A stretch of DNA of 64,000 nt from an uncultured Bacteroidales bacterium (lineage in GTDB: Bacteria; Bacteroidota; Bacteroidia; Bacteroidales; Muribaculaceae), in assembly GCA_947644715.1 (NCBI GenBank), contig CANSAP010000003.1, positions 62,001-126,000 on the forward strand, read 5' to 3'. The notes below the pieces were generated by a model that did no database searches, was not told where the DNA came from, and saw nothing but the letters and a program-made list of their open reading frames with translations. This document shows, piece after piece, positions 42,361-51,021 of this stretch. The position numbers and the translations under genes are program-made. Numbering within the stretch: the stretch's first letter is position 1; every line of letters starts with the position of its first letter.

Positions 42361-44451
42361 ATGTTTTACAGATTTGTTTTAGGTATGGGTCTGCTGGCAG
42401 GCTCCCCGCTCGCCGCATTCCCGCAATCTGCCGGGGCGGCGGCCGAGACCGACTCCGTCGGCGCGCAAGTGCTCGAGGAGGTCGTCGTCACCGGCCAGTC
42501 CACTACGCAACGCATCGACAATGTGCAGTTGGGAGCCGAGCGGCTGGAGATGAAAGTGCTGGAGAAAGCGCCGGTGCTCTTCGGCGAAGTGGACATCATA
42601 AAGTCAATCACTCTGTTGCCCGGAGTGCGGCAGGAGAGTGAAGGCTCGGGGGGCTACATGGTGCGCGGAGGCACCGCCTCTCAAAACCTCGTGCAGCTCG
42701 ACGGAGCCACACTCTTCAATCCCTCGCATGTGATGGGCATCTTCTCAACCTTCAACGAGGATGCCCTCGGGGGTGCCACTCTCTACAAGGGGCTGATGCC
42801 CGCCTGCTTCGGTGGTGCCACCTCCTCCGTGCTCGACATTCAGCTCGCGCCGGGAGATATGGAGCGCTGGCACGGGGGTGGAACCATCGGGCTGCTGGCC
42901 GCAAAGCTCTTTGCCTCCGGCCCTATCCTGAAGGAGAAGCTCTCGCTGGCCGTCAGCGCCCGCCGCTCCTATGCCGACCTCTTTCTGAAGATGGTGCCGA
43001 AATACCGCAGCACCGTGCTCCACTTCTATGATGTGAATGCCAAGGTGCGCTATCGTCCCCGCCCCGATGACTATATCGACGCCTCCTTCACACTGACTCA
43101 CGACAACATGGGCATCTCCGACATAATGTGGATGGATTGGGGCAACCTCGCTGCCTCCCTGAAATGGACGGCGCGCCGCGGCGACCGCTGGACATTCATC
43201 ACGACCGGAGCCTGGACCGGATATTCCGGAGATATGTGGATGGATATCATGGGCAACAATCAGCGCCTCGACGAATACATCCGCACGGTCTCAGTAAATG
43301 AACGCGCATCATTCTCCATCAGCGACGGGCATAAGCTGGAGGCCGGATTCCGCTCGGAGCTTTTCCGCGTCAAGTCAGGCGAATGGGTGGTCAACTCTAC
43401 CCGCGAAAAGGAGATTCGTTCCGGATGGGAGAATGGTGTCTGGGTGGATTACAGCGGCGAGATAACCGATTGGTTTTCGCTCGAAGGGGGAATGAGGCTC
43501 AGCATCTTCTCCGCGCTGCAGGGGAGTTCGTTTTCCGAGTTAGAGGATTATTATAATCCCACCCCTGCCCGCGAGAATAACGGCATAGCCAAAACCTACT
43601 TCAGCCCGGAGCCACGCCTGAGCCTGAAATTCCGTGTGGCGGAGCAGCATGTGCTCAAAGGAGCCGTCACCGCAAGCTCGCAAAACCTCCATGCCATCCG
43701 CACCTCCACCAATACGTTCCCCTTTGACCGCTACGCAATCACCTCCGCCCGAGTACGCCCGGAAAAGGCCTGGCAATATTCGCTGGGTTACACCGGCACG
43801 ACCGATGCCGGGATGTGGGAATGGTCAGTCGAGGGCTATTGGAAAACCATGCGCAATGTCTATGACTACCGCTCGGGAGTGACTATTTTCACTGACATCA
43901 ATCTGGAGAATCTGATTCTCGGCGGCACGGGGCGCTCCTACGGCCTGGAGCTGATGCTGCGCAAAAACCGCGGACGACTCACCGGGTGGGTCTCTTACAC
44001 ACTCTCCAAAACACAGACCCGCATCAACGGCATCAACGACGGCCGCTGGTATGACGCCTCCAATGACCGCCGCCATGACCTGAACATCGTGGCCATGCTC
44101 AGCCTCACGAAGCAGTGGAGCCTCTCGGCCTCATTCCTGCTTGCCTCGGGGCAGGCGCTCTCCGTGCCCGATGCCAAGTATCAGCTCTCCGGCGCTACAA
44201 TCTACTATTACAGTCAGCGAAACAGTTACCGCACCCCCGCCACCCATCGTCTTGACATCTCGGCCACCTATAAGCATGTGGGCAAGAAGTTCACCTACGA
44301 ATGGTCCTTCGGCATCTATAATCTCTACAATCACTATAACCCTTACATGATATACTTCGAGGATTGTCCTGACAACATCTCCGGCACCCGCGCCGTGCAG
44401 TATTCCATGTATGGCATCGTCCCCTCCGTTTCCTACACTCTTAAATTCTGA
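42361..44451 (+). CDS. TonB-dependent receptor
   Basis: A 696-aa outer membrane receptor. After the signal peptide comes a TonB-box-like EEVVVTG (about 40-46), then a plug domain (LLPGVRQESEGSGGYMVRGG, LVQLDGATLFNPSHVMGIFS) and a 22-strand-type barrel ending YTLKF. There is no N-terminal carboxypeptidase-like repeat and no partner SusD; the partner is a DUF4249 lipoprotein 5 bp downstream. It imports a large or scarce nutrient; the substrate is unknown. Confidence 0.92.
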   Translation: MFYRFVLGMGLLAGSPLAAFPQSAGAAAETDSVGAQVLEEVVVTGQSTTQRIDNVQLGAERLEMKVLEKAPVLFGEVDIIKSITLLPGVRQESEGSGGYMVRGGTASQNLVQLDGATLFNPSHVMGIFSTFNEDALGGATLYKGLMPACFGGATSSVLDIQLAPGDMERWHGGGTIGLLAAKLFASGPILKEKLSLAVSARRSYADLFLKMVPKYRSTVLHFYDVNAKVRYRPRPDDYIDASFTLTHDNMGISDIMWMDWGNLAASLKWTARRGDRWTFITTGAWTGYSGDMWMDIMGNNQRLDEYIRTVSVNERASFSISDGHKLEAGFRSELFRVKSGEWVVNSTREKEIRSGWENGVWVDYSGEITDWFSLEGGMRLSIFSALQGSSFSELEDYYNPTPARENNGIAKTYFSPEPRLSLKFRVAEQHVLKGAVTASSQNLHAIRTSTNTFPFDRYAITSARVRPEKAWQYSLGYTGTTDAGMWEWSVEGYWKTMRNVYDYRSGVTIFTDINLENLILGGTGRSYGLELMLRKNRGRLTGWVSYTLSKTQTRINGINDGRWYDASNDRRHDLNIVAMLSLTKQWSLSASFLLASGQALSVPDAKYQLSGATIYYYSQRNSYRTPATHRLDISATYKHVGKKFTYEWSFGIYNLYNHYNPYMIYFEDCPDNISGTRAVQYSMYGIVPSVSYTLKF

Positions 44452-44456
44452 CCACA

Positions 44457-45266
44457 ATGCATTTCCATAAATATATCCTTGCCGCGGCCACCCTGCTCGT
44501 TTTGGCCTCCTGCGAGAAAGAGATTGACTTTGAATATCACGACATTGAGCAGCAACAGGTTATCGAAGGACTGCTCACGGAGGAGGGGTGCGGAGTGCGC
44601 CTGACGAAAACGGTGTCCACCGATGAGCCGTTTGAGAACAATGCAGTCACTGATGCGTTGGTGACCATCGCTGACCTTACCGAGCCGGAGACGTTCCTCC
44701 TGCTCCCGGATGAGTCGGGATTCTTCTCGGCCGAAGGAGTGGCCGGCACACCGGGCCATGAGTATGAACTGACCGTGAGAATAGGCACCGACACCTATTC
44801 CTCCATAAGCCGTATGCTTCCCCCCACGGAGATTGTCTCGGCGCAATTCAATTGGATCAAGATGCCCTATGACGATGTGGCTGTGCTGAAAGTGGAGTTC
44901 ACCCAAGTAGCCGACCCTCGCGTAAACTACTGGCTGAAGGTCTATCGCAACGGCGAGATTTACGACTGGCAGGCGCTTGAATCGCGCAATGCCGTAGATG
45001 GAATCGTGACCGGAATGCTGCTGACCTCCCGCAAAGATACCGAAGAGGAGGATGAGGACTCCGTGCTCAAAGAGGGTGACAGGATTGACATTGAGGTGCT
45101 GACCATCTCGGAGGCTATGGCTGACTATCTTGACTCGCTGAATAATGGCGACTATAACGGCAACCGCATGTTCTCCGGCTCCTTCTGCCTCGGTTACTTC
45201 CTGGCCGCCCCCCTGGCCAAAACTCAAATCATATTTCACCCTGACCAAATCCCCTACGACGAATGA
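44457..45266 (+). CDS. DUF4249 lipoprotein, partner of the TonB receptor
   Basis: 269 aa, lipobox LLVLASC. The DUF4249 pattern is VIEGLLTEEGCGVRLTKT, then LVTIADLTEPETFLLLPDESG and TPGHEYELTVRIGTDTYSS. Such proteins regularly sit after TonB receptors and probably cap or dock on the barrel, in a SusD-like way. The stop overlaps the CPBP gene start (ATGA). Confidence 0.88.
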   Translation: MHFHKYILAAATLLVLASCEKEIDFEYHDIEQQQVIEGLLTEEGCGVRLTKTVSTDEPFENNAVTDALVTIADLTEPETFLLLPDESGFFSAEGVAGTPGHEYELTVRIGTDTYSSISRMLPPTEIVSAQFNWIKMPYDDVAVLKVEFTQVADPRVNYWLKVYRNGEIYDWQALESRNAVDGIVTGMLLTSRKDTEEEDEDSVLKEGDRIDIEVLTISEAMADYLDSLNNGDYNGNRMFSGSFCLGYFLAAPLAKTQIIFHPDQIPYDE

Positions 45267-46102
45267 AGCCCCTTCTCAAGAGAATCTTATGGCTCACGGC
45301 AGTGCTCCTGAGCGCGGCCATCCTTATAATGCTCTTCACCGGAATCGTGCAGTCAGGCATGAAGCTTGCCGCCGAAACCCGTGGTAGCGAAATCCCCGAA
45401 AACATCCTCTTCGGCATCAGCGGCACCATCGGCTCGGGCCTGGGCGCCTGCGTGATGTGGATTGCTATCCGCAAAGTGAAACGCCTCGGCTTCTATCACT
45501 GCCCGAAGCCAATCGGCTCCGCACGAGCTGCCGCCCTGATTATCTTCACCTTCACCCTCTGCCGCATCGTGCTCCCGGACATATGGACCTACGCCACAGC
45601 AGGCACCCCCGCTCCTCCATCGGCCACTGCCGCCGACCCTGACCCGCTCTGGATGATGCTGCTCTTCGGAGTCGTGCTCGCCCCTCTCTGCGAGGAGCTG
45701 CTCTTCCGCAAAGACCTCTTCTCGCTCCTGCTGAAACGCATCCCGATGCCCGGGACAATCCTTCTGACAGCCCTCATCTTCGCACTCATTCATGGATACA
45801 GCGCCGAGGGATTCGTCTCATGCCTCGTGGTCGGCATCCTGCTGGCTGTGCTGATGGCGCGCACAGGAAGCCTGACGCTCTGCATCGCCACCCACATGCT
45901 CTGCAATCTCGAAGCATTCATCTTCAACCGGCTCGAGACAATCGGCAGTCCGCTCATTGCAACCCTCAATGGCCACACCACCTACAACCCGACCATCTTC
46001 ACCCTCTCCGCACTTCTGATGCTCGCCTCCCTCCTCTTCCTTGTTTCCCCGCGCACCCGCCGGAAAAGCGCCGGAATCTTACAATTGGGGGTGTCGAAAT
46101 AG
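45263..46102 (+). CDS. CPBP-family intramembrane protease, C-terminus formed by a repeat end
   Basis: 279 aa, about eight membrane segments. Abi/CPBP motifs are CEELLFRKDLF (EExxxR), LIFALIHGYSAEGF (second His) and THMLCNLEAF (HxxxN). Family roles include prenyl-protein processing and self-immunity. The last residues (LGVSK) and the TAG stop are encoded by the end of an inverted repeat beginning at 46089, so the native C-terminus was probably replaced. It is coupled to the DUF4249 gene. Confidence 0.85.
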   Translation: MKPLLKRILWLTAVLLSAAILIMLFTGIVQSGMKLAAETRGSEIPENILFGISGTIGSGLGACVMWIAIRKVKRLGFYHCPKPIGSARAAALIIFTFTLCRIVLPDIWTYATAGTPAPPSATAADPDPLWMMLLFGVVLAPLCEELLFRKDLFSLLLKRIPMPGTILLTALIFALIHGYSAEGFVSCLVVGILLAVLMARTGSLTLCIATHMLCNLEAFIFNRLETIGSPLIATLNGHTTYNPTIFTLSALLMLASLLFLVSPRTRRKSAGILQLGVSK

Positions 46103-46131
46103 GAATTCGACGCTGCATGGCGCGGAGCGCC
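46089..46131. repeat. Left arm of inverted repeats bracketing the 83-aa gene
   Basis: The 43-bp arm contains GTGTCGAAATAGGAA, CGACGCTG and ATGGCGCGGAGCGCC. The same blocks occur inverted at 46763-46806, with only two substitutions and one indel between them. It overlaps the 3' end of the CPBP gene. Confidence 0.78.
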
Positions 46132-46145
46132 TTCCCATTGTTAGG

Positions 46146-46410
46146 AGGGTGTATCAAAATGTGAACCCGACGCTGAATGGCGCGGAGCGCCTATCCTCTG
46201 TTAGCCGGGGGGCTTCAGCCCCCCGGTATGCATGAAGCGACGACCCAGCCCCGGAAGGGCTGCCCTATATCGTTGGTTGTCAATGTATTGGACAGCCCTT
46301 CCCGGGCTGGCTCCGTCCGCCGGGCTACCGGGGGGCTGAAGCCCCCCGGCTAACAAGGGATAGGCGCTCCGCGCCATGCGTTTGCTTCAATAAGAATTTT
46401 GACACACCCT
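46146..46410. repeat. MITE-like repeat, 265 bp, with AGGGTGTGTCAAAA-type ends
   Basis: The ends AGGGTGTATCAAAA (46146-46159) and TTTTGACACACCCT (46397-46410) are inverted with 13 of 14 matching. Inside are the hairpin GGCGCGGAGCGCC, the palindrome GGGGGGCTTCAGCCCCCC (and its copy at 46330-46347) and a long imperfect stem between CAGCCCCGGAAGGGCTG and CAGCCCTTCCCGGGCTG. It has no ORF and no clear target duplication. It occupies most of the 365-bp gap before the 83-aa gene. Confidence 0.78.
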
Positions 46411-46444
46411 ATTCTTTACCTCACAATATTCTTTACCTCACAAC
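46411..46444. repeat. 17-bp tandem duplication
   Basis: ATTCTTTACCTCACAAT (46411-46427) is directly followed by ATTCTTTACCTCACAAC (46428-46444). It abuts the repeat ending at 46410 and precedes the 83-aa gene by 23 bp. Confidence 0.8.
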
Positions 46445-46467
46445 CGGAATAAAAAACAGATAACGAA

Positions 46468-46719
46468 ATGACTGAATCAAAGACTAAACCCATTAAAATC
46501 CTGACGCTGTTTGGCTCCTATCTTGTCCTCATCGCATTGACCGGGGCTGCCGTCGCACTGCTGAACCGCTATCTTCGTCTGCATGACCTGGCCACACCGT
46601 TCACGCTCGGCCTGCTGGTTGTAGTCCTGATTATTGTCTACTACCTTCTCTGGCGATGGCTACGCCGCATGATTGACCGCACAAGCGCCTCCGGACAGTC
46701 CACCGAAAAAGAGAACTGA
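46468..46719 (+). CDS. Small two-segment membrane protein, 83 aa
   Basis: 83 aa. Two hydrophobic helices (LTLFGSYLVLIALTGAAVAL and LGLLVVVLIIVYYLLW) are separated by RYLRLHDLATPFT; the tail is basic then acidic. No family recognised. It is isolated between repeat elements and enclosed by inverted arms at 46089 and 46763, so it could be cargo of a composite repeat or a short native gene hemmed in by insertions. Confidence 0.65.
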   Translation: MTESKTKPIKILTLFGSYLVLIALTGAAVALLNRYLRLHDLATPFTLGLLVVVLIIVYYLLWRWLRRMIDRTSASGQSTEKEN

Positions 46720-46729
46720 CCTGAGCCTA

Positions 46730-46910
46730 CCGGGGCTGAAGCCCCCCGGCTAACAGAGGATAGGCGCTCCGCGCCATCAGCGTCGGGTTCCTATTTCGAC
46801 ACAGCCTATAGCCCGGCGGACGAATCCAGCCCCGGCGGGACTACCCAATACATTGACGACCAATGATATAGGGTAGCCCTTCCGGGGCTGGGTTGTCGCT
46901 ACACGCTTAC
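46730..46910. repeat. Partial copies of the GC-rich repeat family
   Basis: It contains the module with GGGGCTGAAGCCCC, then CGGCTAACAGAGGATAGG and GGCGCTCCGCGCCAT (46730-46777), also present at 46328-46376 and 62780-62830. The right arm of the outer inverted repeat is 46763-46806. A CAGCCCCGGCGGG / GTAGCCCTTCCGGGGCTG hairpin with a long loop (about 46832-46891) follows. It fills the gap before the last fimbrillin gene. Confidence 0.72.
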
Positions 46911-46944
46911 CGGAATTAATTGCTGATTACGCCGGCGGTCGCCG

Positions 46945-48498
46945 TCAGAGATTCGCCACGGGGCGGATGGTCAGACCGTAGGCGCGCTCTTCCCATACGG
47001 GAATTCGTATTTCGGGGCGCATGGTAATTTCGCTAACCTCAAAAGTGTATTTGTATGAATAGAATTCGTGGTCAATAGCTGTCGCCGTCCACGATGCGCA
47101 CTGATTTCGGAGTACCACACCACCGTCGAACATGCCTACAGTAGGAAGGAATATCTCTCCACCTGTGTCAGACGACCTGATGAGAAAACCGGGAACGGAA
47201 TCGTAGTAAGGGATAATCACGCAATAACGTTCCACCCATTCCATATCTTCAAGAGTGGGCATACGCCAGAGGCCACCCCAATGCTGAGATGCGGCATCAT
47301 GTTGGGGAACAAGGTTGTGATTGGCATCGATGTATCCGTTGGCTATAAGTGTCTCTAAATCTCCATATGATGGTAGGCCATATTGGTTATAAGGGAAGTC
47401 GTCGGCACCGAGGGGGTAGCCTTTGGTCATGCCCCACTGGAAATATAGACCGGTCTCCGAAGGGGTTTCGGCTCCGATATTCGTAGTTGCGAAGTACAGG
47501 GCGGGGACGTAATCGGGGTCACCATATTTCCCGACCGATGCACGCATCAGCACGGCTTCGTGGCCATTGATGTCAATGTTTTCAGGTTTATCGGGATGGG
47601 CTGTACCGGAAATTGTGCCATACTCACCTTCAATCCAGTCGCCGATGCTGACCTGACCGAGAATGAGGCCTGAGCGCTTGAGGGTGAAGTTGGCTGTGTA
47701 GCTTTTGCCGGCTTCGAGTTTTGGAGTGAAGGTGCAGACGTAGTTGTCACCCTCAAACTCTATGCTGAGTTCGACATCACCGGCGGTCTGAGGGAAGAAG
47801 ATTAGCTTGTATGTGGCCGTTCTATCGTTGATTTCCGTAAGGCCCGGGTGCAGCGCCACGTTGTCGGGAGTGCCGGTGGCCTTAGCTTGTCCGGAGGCGG
47901 TATCAAACTCTCCATCTTGGATTATGCCGCTTAGGTTGCATATCCCGGCATTAAGCACGTCGGTACTCTCGAAGCCCCAATCGGAACTCGCAGTGATATT
48001 GACTATCAGCTGCGCCATACTGTGCTTGAAGGCAGCCGTGCCAGTGAAATTCAGCTCAGGCTTGTCTTGGCTGCCCGTGGCCCCTGATGCGAAGAGGAAG
48101 TCGAACTCCGGGGCGTCAAATTGTTCGCCGGTAGAGGCGGTGATTAACCTATTCTCGGCGGTAACCTCCTTGTTATATGGATAATAGGCCGAGAACAAGG
48201 CTGTCCTGTTATCTTGAAAAAAGATTCCTTTACCTGTCCCGAAGAACGCCTCGAAACGGCCTGAGCCATCGGTGGTATAAGGCACATTGCAGTAAGCCAC
48301 CGAGCCGGAAGTGCCTGTGATGCCTATTTTGTCGTCGAGCGACCACTGTGTGCCGGAAGCACGGCTCTTAACTATGCCGGCAATGTCGGCAGAGACCACC
48401 GCAGCGCCGTCAGCGCCGTCGCTCTGCCACGGTTCGTCGGCGGCACAGGAGGCGAGAAGCAGTGCCGGGAGAACATATAATAGAGTTTTTGTTTTCAT
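46945..48498 (-). CDS. Fimbrillin-like lipoprotein with FISUMP-like C-terminal domain (last gene of operon)
   Basis: 517 aa. The start at 48498 (MKTKTLLYVLPALLLASC) was chosen by likeness to the 51012 start context. N-terminal Mfa-like half (about 20-300): VKSRASGTQWSLDDKIGI, YCNVPYTTDGSGRFEAFFG, LFSAYYPYNK. C-terminal FISUMP-like domain (about 310-517): NGHEAVLMRASVG, YFATTNIGAETPSETGLYFQWG, HWGGLWRMPTLEDMEW, ending GLTIRPVANL. It is a candidate fimbrial subunit or tip with an adhesive head. Confidence 0.83.
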   Translation of the reverse strand: MKTKTLLYVLPALLLASCAADEPWQSDGADGAAVVSADIAGIVKSRASGTQWSLDDKIGITGTSGSVAYCNVPYTTDGSGRFEAFFGTGKGIFFQDNRTALFSAYYPYNKEVTAENRLITASTGEQFDAPEFDFLFASGATGSQDKPELNFTGTAAFKHSMAQLIVNITASSDWGFESTDVLNAGICNLSGIIQDGEFDTASGQAKATGTPDNVALHPGLTEINDRTATYKLIFFPQTAGDVELSIEFEGDNYVCTFTPKLEAGKSYTANFTLKRSGLILGQVSIGDWIEGEYGTISGTAHPDKPENIDINGHEAVLMRASVGKYGDPDYVPALYFATTNIGAETPSETGLYFQWGMTKGYPLGADDFPYNQYGLPSYGDLETLIANGYIDANHNLVPQHDAASQHWGGLWRMPTLEDMEWVERYCVIIPYYDSVPGFLIRSSDTGGEIFLPTVGMFDGGVVLRNQCASWTATAIDHEFYSYKYTFEVSEITMRPEIRIPVWEERAYGLTIRPVANL

Positions 48499-48513
48499 TG
48501 TCATTCAAAGGGA

Positions 48514-49965
48514 TTAAAGGTTTGCAACCGGACGGATGGAAAGACCGGAATATGTTTCAGCCGGCGTCAGGTTGCTATAACTAAAAAGATCTTTAAGTAT
48601 AATATATGCAATCCCCCAACAACTTCCACCACGCGAACTCTCTTGTACCTGCGAACACCAGTACATGGCACCACCTCCATATTCAGACTCCGGACTACCG
48701 GCCCATGGCTCGTAAAAAAATCCGGTTAAAGGCAAAATAATACTATTGCCGGTCTCTTTACTCGTATACTTAACATAGGCACAGTGGCCTGAAGCTTCGT
48801 CTGAGGGACAGAGCTCCTGCTCGGTTTCAGTCCATAGCCACTGGAGTTCGCTAAATGTCATCATGCGCCATGGGCTGCCGTAGTGCTGTACGGCGGCATC
48901 ATATTCAGGAGTGAGTGTCCCGTCACTTACATTCTCAGTTGTAAGAGGGCTGGTTAACATACCATTATCAAAATATTCTTGGCATGAATCGAACATCTTG
49001 ATTTCGCTATTGTTTTTTGAGAAATCAAATCCGGAGTCGGCTGTATGCCCTTTGGTATCACCCCACCAGAAGAGCAGGCCGCCGTCATAGGGTGTGTCGG
49101 CTCCCACATTGCAGGTGGCGAAGTAGAGGGGGGGCACGTAGTCAGCCGAACCGGGAGTGCCGGAAGCGTTGCGCATCAGCACGGCTTCGTGGCCGTTGAT
49201 CTTTAATGCAGGTTTCTCGGATTCGAGATCAAAGGTGTAGACCTGTCCGGCCTTAATATCGTAATCGTATGAGAAATTATCTCCTGAGCCGTTGTAGAAA
49301 TAGAAAAGAGGGACAGCGGCAGTTGTGATTCTGCCGGGGCCTACGTTCGCAATAAAGTAGCCGCTCGTCCGGTCATAGTACATGGTGATGTAACCGCGTC
49401 CGTTCTTATCTTTTGTGGTAAACCCGTCCTCGTCAAGCGTATAGTAGACATAGCCGTAGAACATGGCATTACCGTAGTCCTCAGGATTAAAGCCGGAGAG
49501 TTTCATACGGATTTGCGCCAGCTGATGCTCCATATTCAGCTGCACGCATCGGCCGAACTCAGCAGTAGTGGTAGCCTTCATTGAGTATGCGAGCCCGTCG
49601 CTCTGATTGGTGTACCGGACAAAGGTAATGTTATGGTATATAGCCTTCACGTCGGCGGGAGCAGTGCTTGTCCAATAGATGGTCGGTGTGCAATCGGTGA
49701 TGTTGCCGTTGGCATCGAGGGTGGCGGTAGCTGTCTGCACCTGACCGTTTTGCGTGACCGTGATTGTGATTTTGTCGCCGTCATTCCAGGTGCAGCTCAT
49801 GCCGTCATCGGAGGCCGACACACGCGTCTGAGGAGCGAAGTCCACAGAGAACTCCATCGGGTACTTACCCTCGGGCAAAGTTTCGACGCCGGGTTCATCG
49901 GTGCTGCATGAGGCCAGCGCCGGAACCGCCAAAGCGAATAATAGGTATTTATAAATTGGTTTCAT
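48514..49965 (-). CDS. Diverged fimbrillin-like lipoprotein with FISUMP-like C-terminal domain
   Basis: 483 aa, lipobox PALASC. The N-terminal half is the most diverged of the set: PQTRVSASDDGMSCTWNDGD keeps the Arg and Trp-x-x-GD pattern, but the usual FSAYYPY is replaced by VKAIYHNITFV. The C-terminal domain starts NGHEAVLMRNASG and has YFATCNVGADTPYDGGLLFWWG, HYGSPWRMMTFSELQW and the end GLSIRPVANL. It is preceded by a 135-bp gap holding two hairpins. Confidence 0.78.
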   Translation of the reverse strand: MKPIYKYLLFALAVPALASCSTDEPGVETLPEGKYPMEFSVDFAPQTRVSASDDGMSCTWNDGDKITITVTQNGQVQTATATLDANGNITDCTPTIYWTSTAPADVKAIYHNITFVRYTNQSDGLAYSMKATTTAEFGRCVQLNMEHQLAQIRMKLSGFNPEDYGNAMFYGYVYYTLDEDGFTTKDKNGRGYITMYYDRTSGYFIANVGPGRITTAAVPLFYFYNGSGDNFSYDYDIKAGQVYTFDLESEKPALKINGHEAVLMRNASGTPGSADYVPPLYFATCNVGADTPYDGGLLFWWGDTKGHTADSGFDFSKNNSEIKMFDSCQEYFDNGMLTSPLTTENVSDGTLTPEYDAAVQHYGSPWRMMTFSELQWLWTETEQELCPSDEASGHCAYVKYTSKETGNSIILPLTGFFYEPWAGSPESEYGGGAMYWCSQVQESSRGGSCWGIAYIILKDLFSYSNLTPAETYSGLSIRPVANL

Positions 49966-49990
49966 TTGCTAAAATTTACTATTTGCGCCA

Positions 49991-50052
49991 CCGGCGGAGG
50001 CGAATCCGCCGGGCTACCATTTACTGATATGACCCTCCGTGCTTAACGCAAC
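49991..50052 (-). other. Intercistronic hairpins between fimbrillin genes
   Basis: CCGGCGGA (49991-49998) pairs with TCCGCCGG (50005-50012). Nearby, CCGTGC and GCACGG form a second stem (about 50028-50052). They could attenuate transcription, or stabilise the upstream mRNA, within the long operon. Confidence 0.5.
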
Positions 50053-50100
50053 GGCGCACGGCGGTGGCCGGGTCTAAGCGCCTATGCGGGCGCGGGTTCA

Positions 50101-51012
50101 TTACATTTCAGCATCGACGTTACCTCCGGGCTGGTTGGTCCAGTCGTTGATGGTTGCGGAGGTCACTTCGAGTCCCTGCTTCTTCACGGTGACGGTGTAG
50201 GAGTAGGAGGTGCCGGCCTCGAGGGCCGGAGCGATTGTGGCGAAGTATTCTTCGTTGTCGATGATTACGCGGTACTTCAGTTCGCCGGCTGCCTGCGGAT
50301 AGAGGATTACGCTGCTAACCATTGTTTCGGCGTCAGAGCCTGCAGTGGCGGGGATGGTCCAGAAGTCGGCAGCGGGATTGCCCGTGGCCTGAGCCAAGCC
50401 GGTGGCTGTGTCGAAGGTACCGTCAAGCTTCAGACCCTTGAGGGCGAATGCGCCGGAGGCGACCTCGGCGGGGGTGAAGCCGGCGTCGGGGTCGACCTTT
50501 ACGGTGATGACCAGGCGCGTCATGCAGTGGTTGAAGGCGTTGGCCCCGGTGAAGGAGATGGAGGAAGCGGTGCGGGAACCGATAGCCTCCTTGGCAAAGA
50601 GATAGTCAAACTCCTTCTGCTTCGACTGGTCGGCTGTTGAACCGGTGAGCACACCTGCGGCAGTCCCCTCGGAGCCGCTGAAGGGATAGTAGGCCGAGAA
50701 GGTGACCTCTTCGGTGTCCTGGAAGAAGATGCCGGTGGGTTTGCCTCCGACGTGGGCGAAGATGCCGTCGCCGCCGGTCTCGTAGGCCATGTTGGCATAC
50801 TCAGTCTTGCCGTTGGCCGATGTGCAGGAGATGCCGATTTGGTCCCCCTGTTCCCAGGAGGTGTCGTAGGCGCGCGATTTTACGCCGGCAATGTCGGCAG
50901 AGAAACTTGCGGCGATGAGTTCGCCATCCTGAGCCGCACCGGGCTCTTCACTCGAGCAGCTTGCAAGCATCAGAGTTGCAGCTGCGAAAACGATGTATTT
51001 TGTTGTTTTCAT
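50101..51012 (-). CDS. Fimbrillin-like lipoprotein, short form
   Basis: 303 aa, lipobox LMLASC. Mfa-like core: VKSRAYDTSWEQGDQIGISC, YANMAYETGGDGIFAHVGG, VTFSAYYPFSG and FNHCMTRLVITVKV. There is no C-terminal accessory domain; it ends ATINDWTNQPGGNVDAEM, close to the ends of the first fimbrillin gene and the Mfa2-type gene of this operon. Probably a structural subunit that polymerises by strand exchange after lipoprotein export and proteolysis. Confidence 0.85.
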   Translation of the reverse strand: MKTTKYIVFAAATLMLASCSSEEPGAAQDGELIAASFSADIAGVKSRAYDTSWEQGDQIGISCTSANGKTEYANMAYETGGDGIFAHVGGKPTGIFFQDTEEVTFSAYYPFSGSEGTAAGVLTGSTADQSKQKEFDYLFAKEAIGSRTASSISFTGANAFNHCMTRLVITVKVDPDAGFTPAEVASGAFALKGLKLDGTFDTATGLAQATGNPAADFWTIPATAGSDAETMVSSVILYPQAAGELKYRVIIDNEEYFATIAPALEAGTSYSYTVTVKKQGLEVTSATINDWTNQPGGNVDAEM

Positions 51013-51021
51013 TGTCAGGGA

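Noticed and set aside
44433-45248. Open frame of 271 codons opposite the DUF4249 gene
   Set aside because: The plus strand carries a lipobox and DUF4249 features in a packed operon; the opposing frame would run against it without promoter or family.
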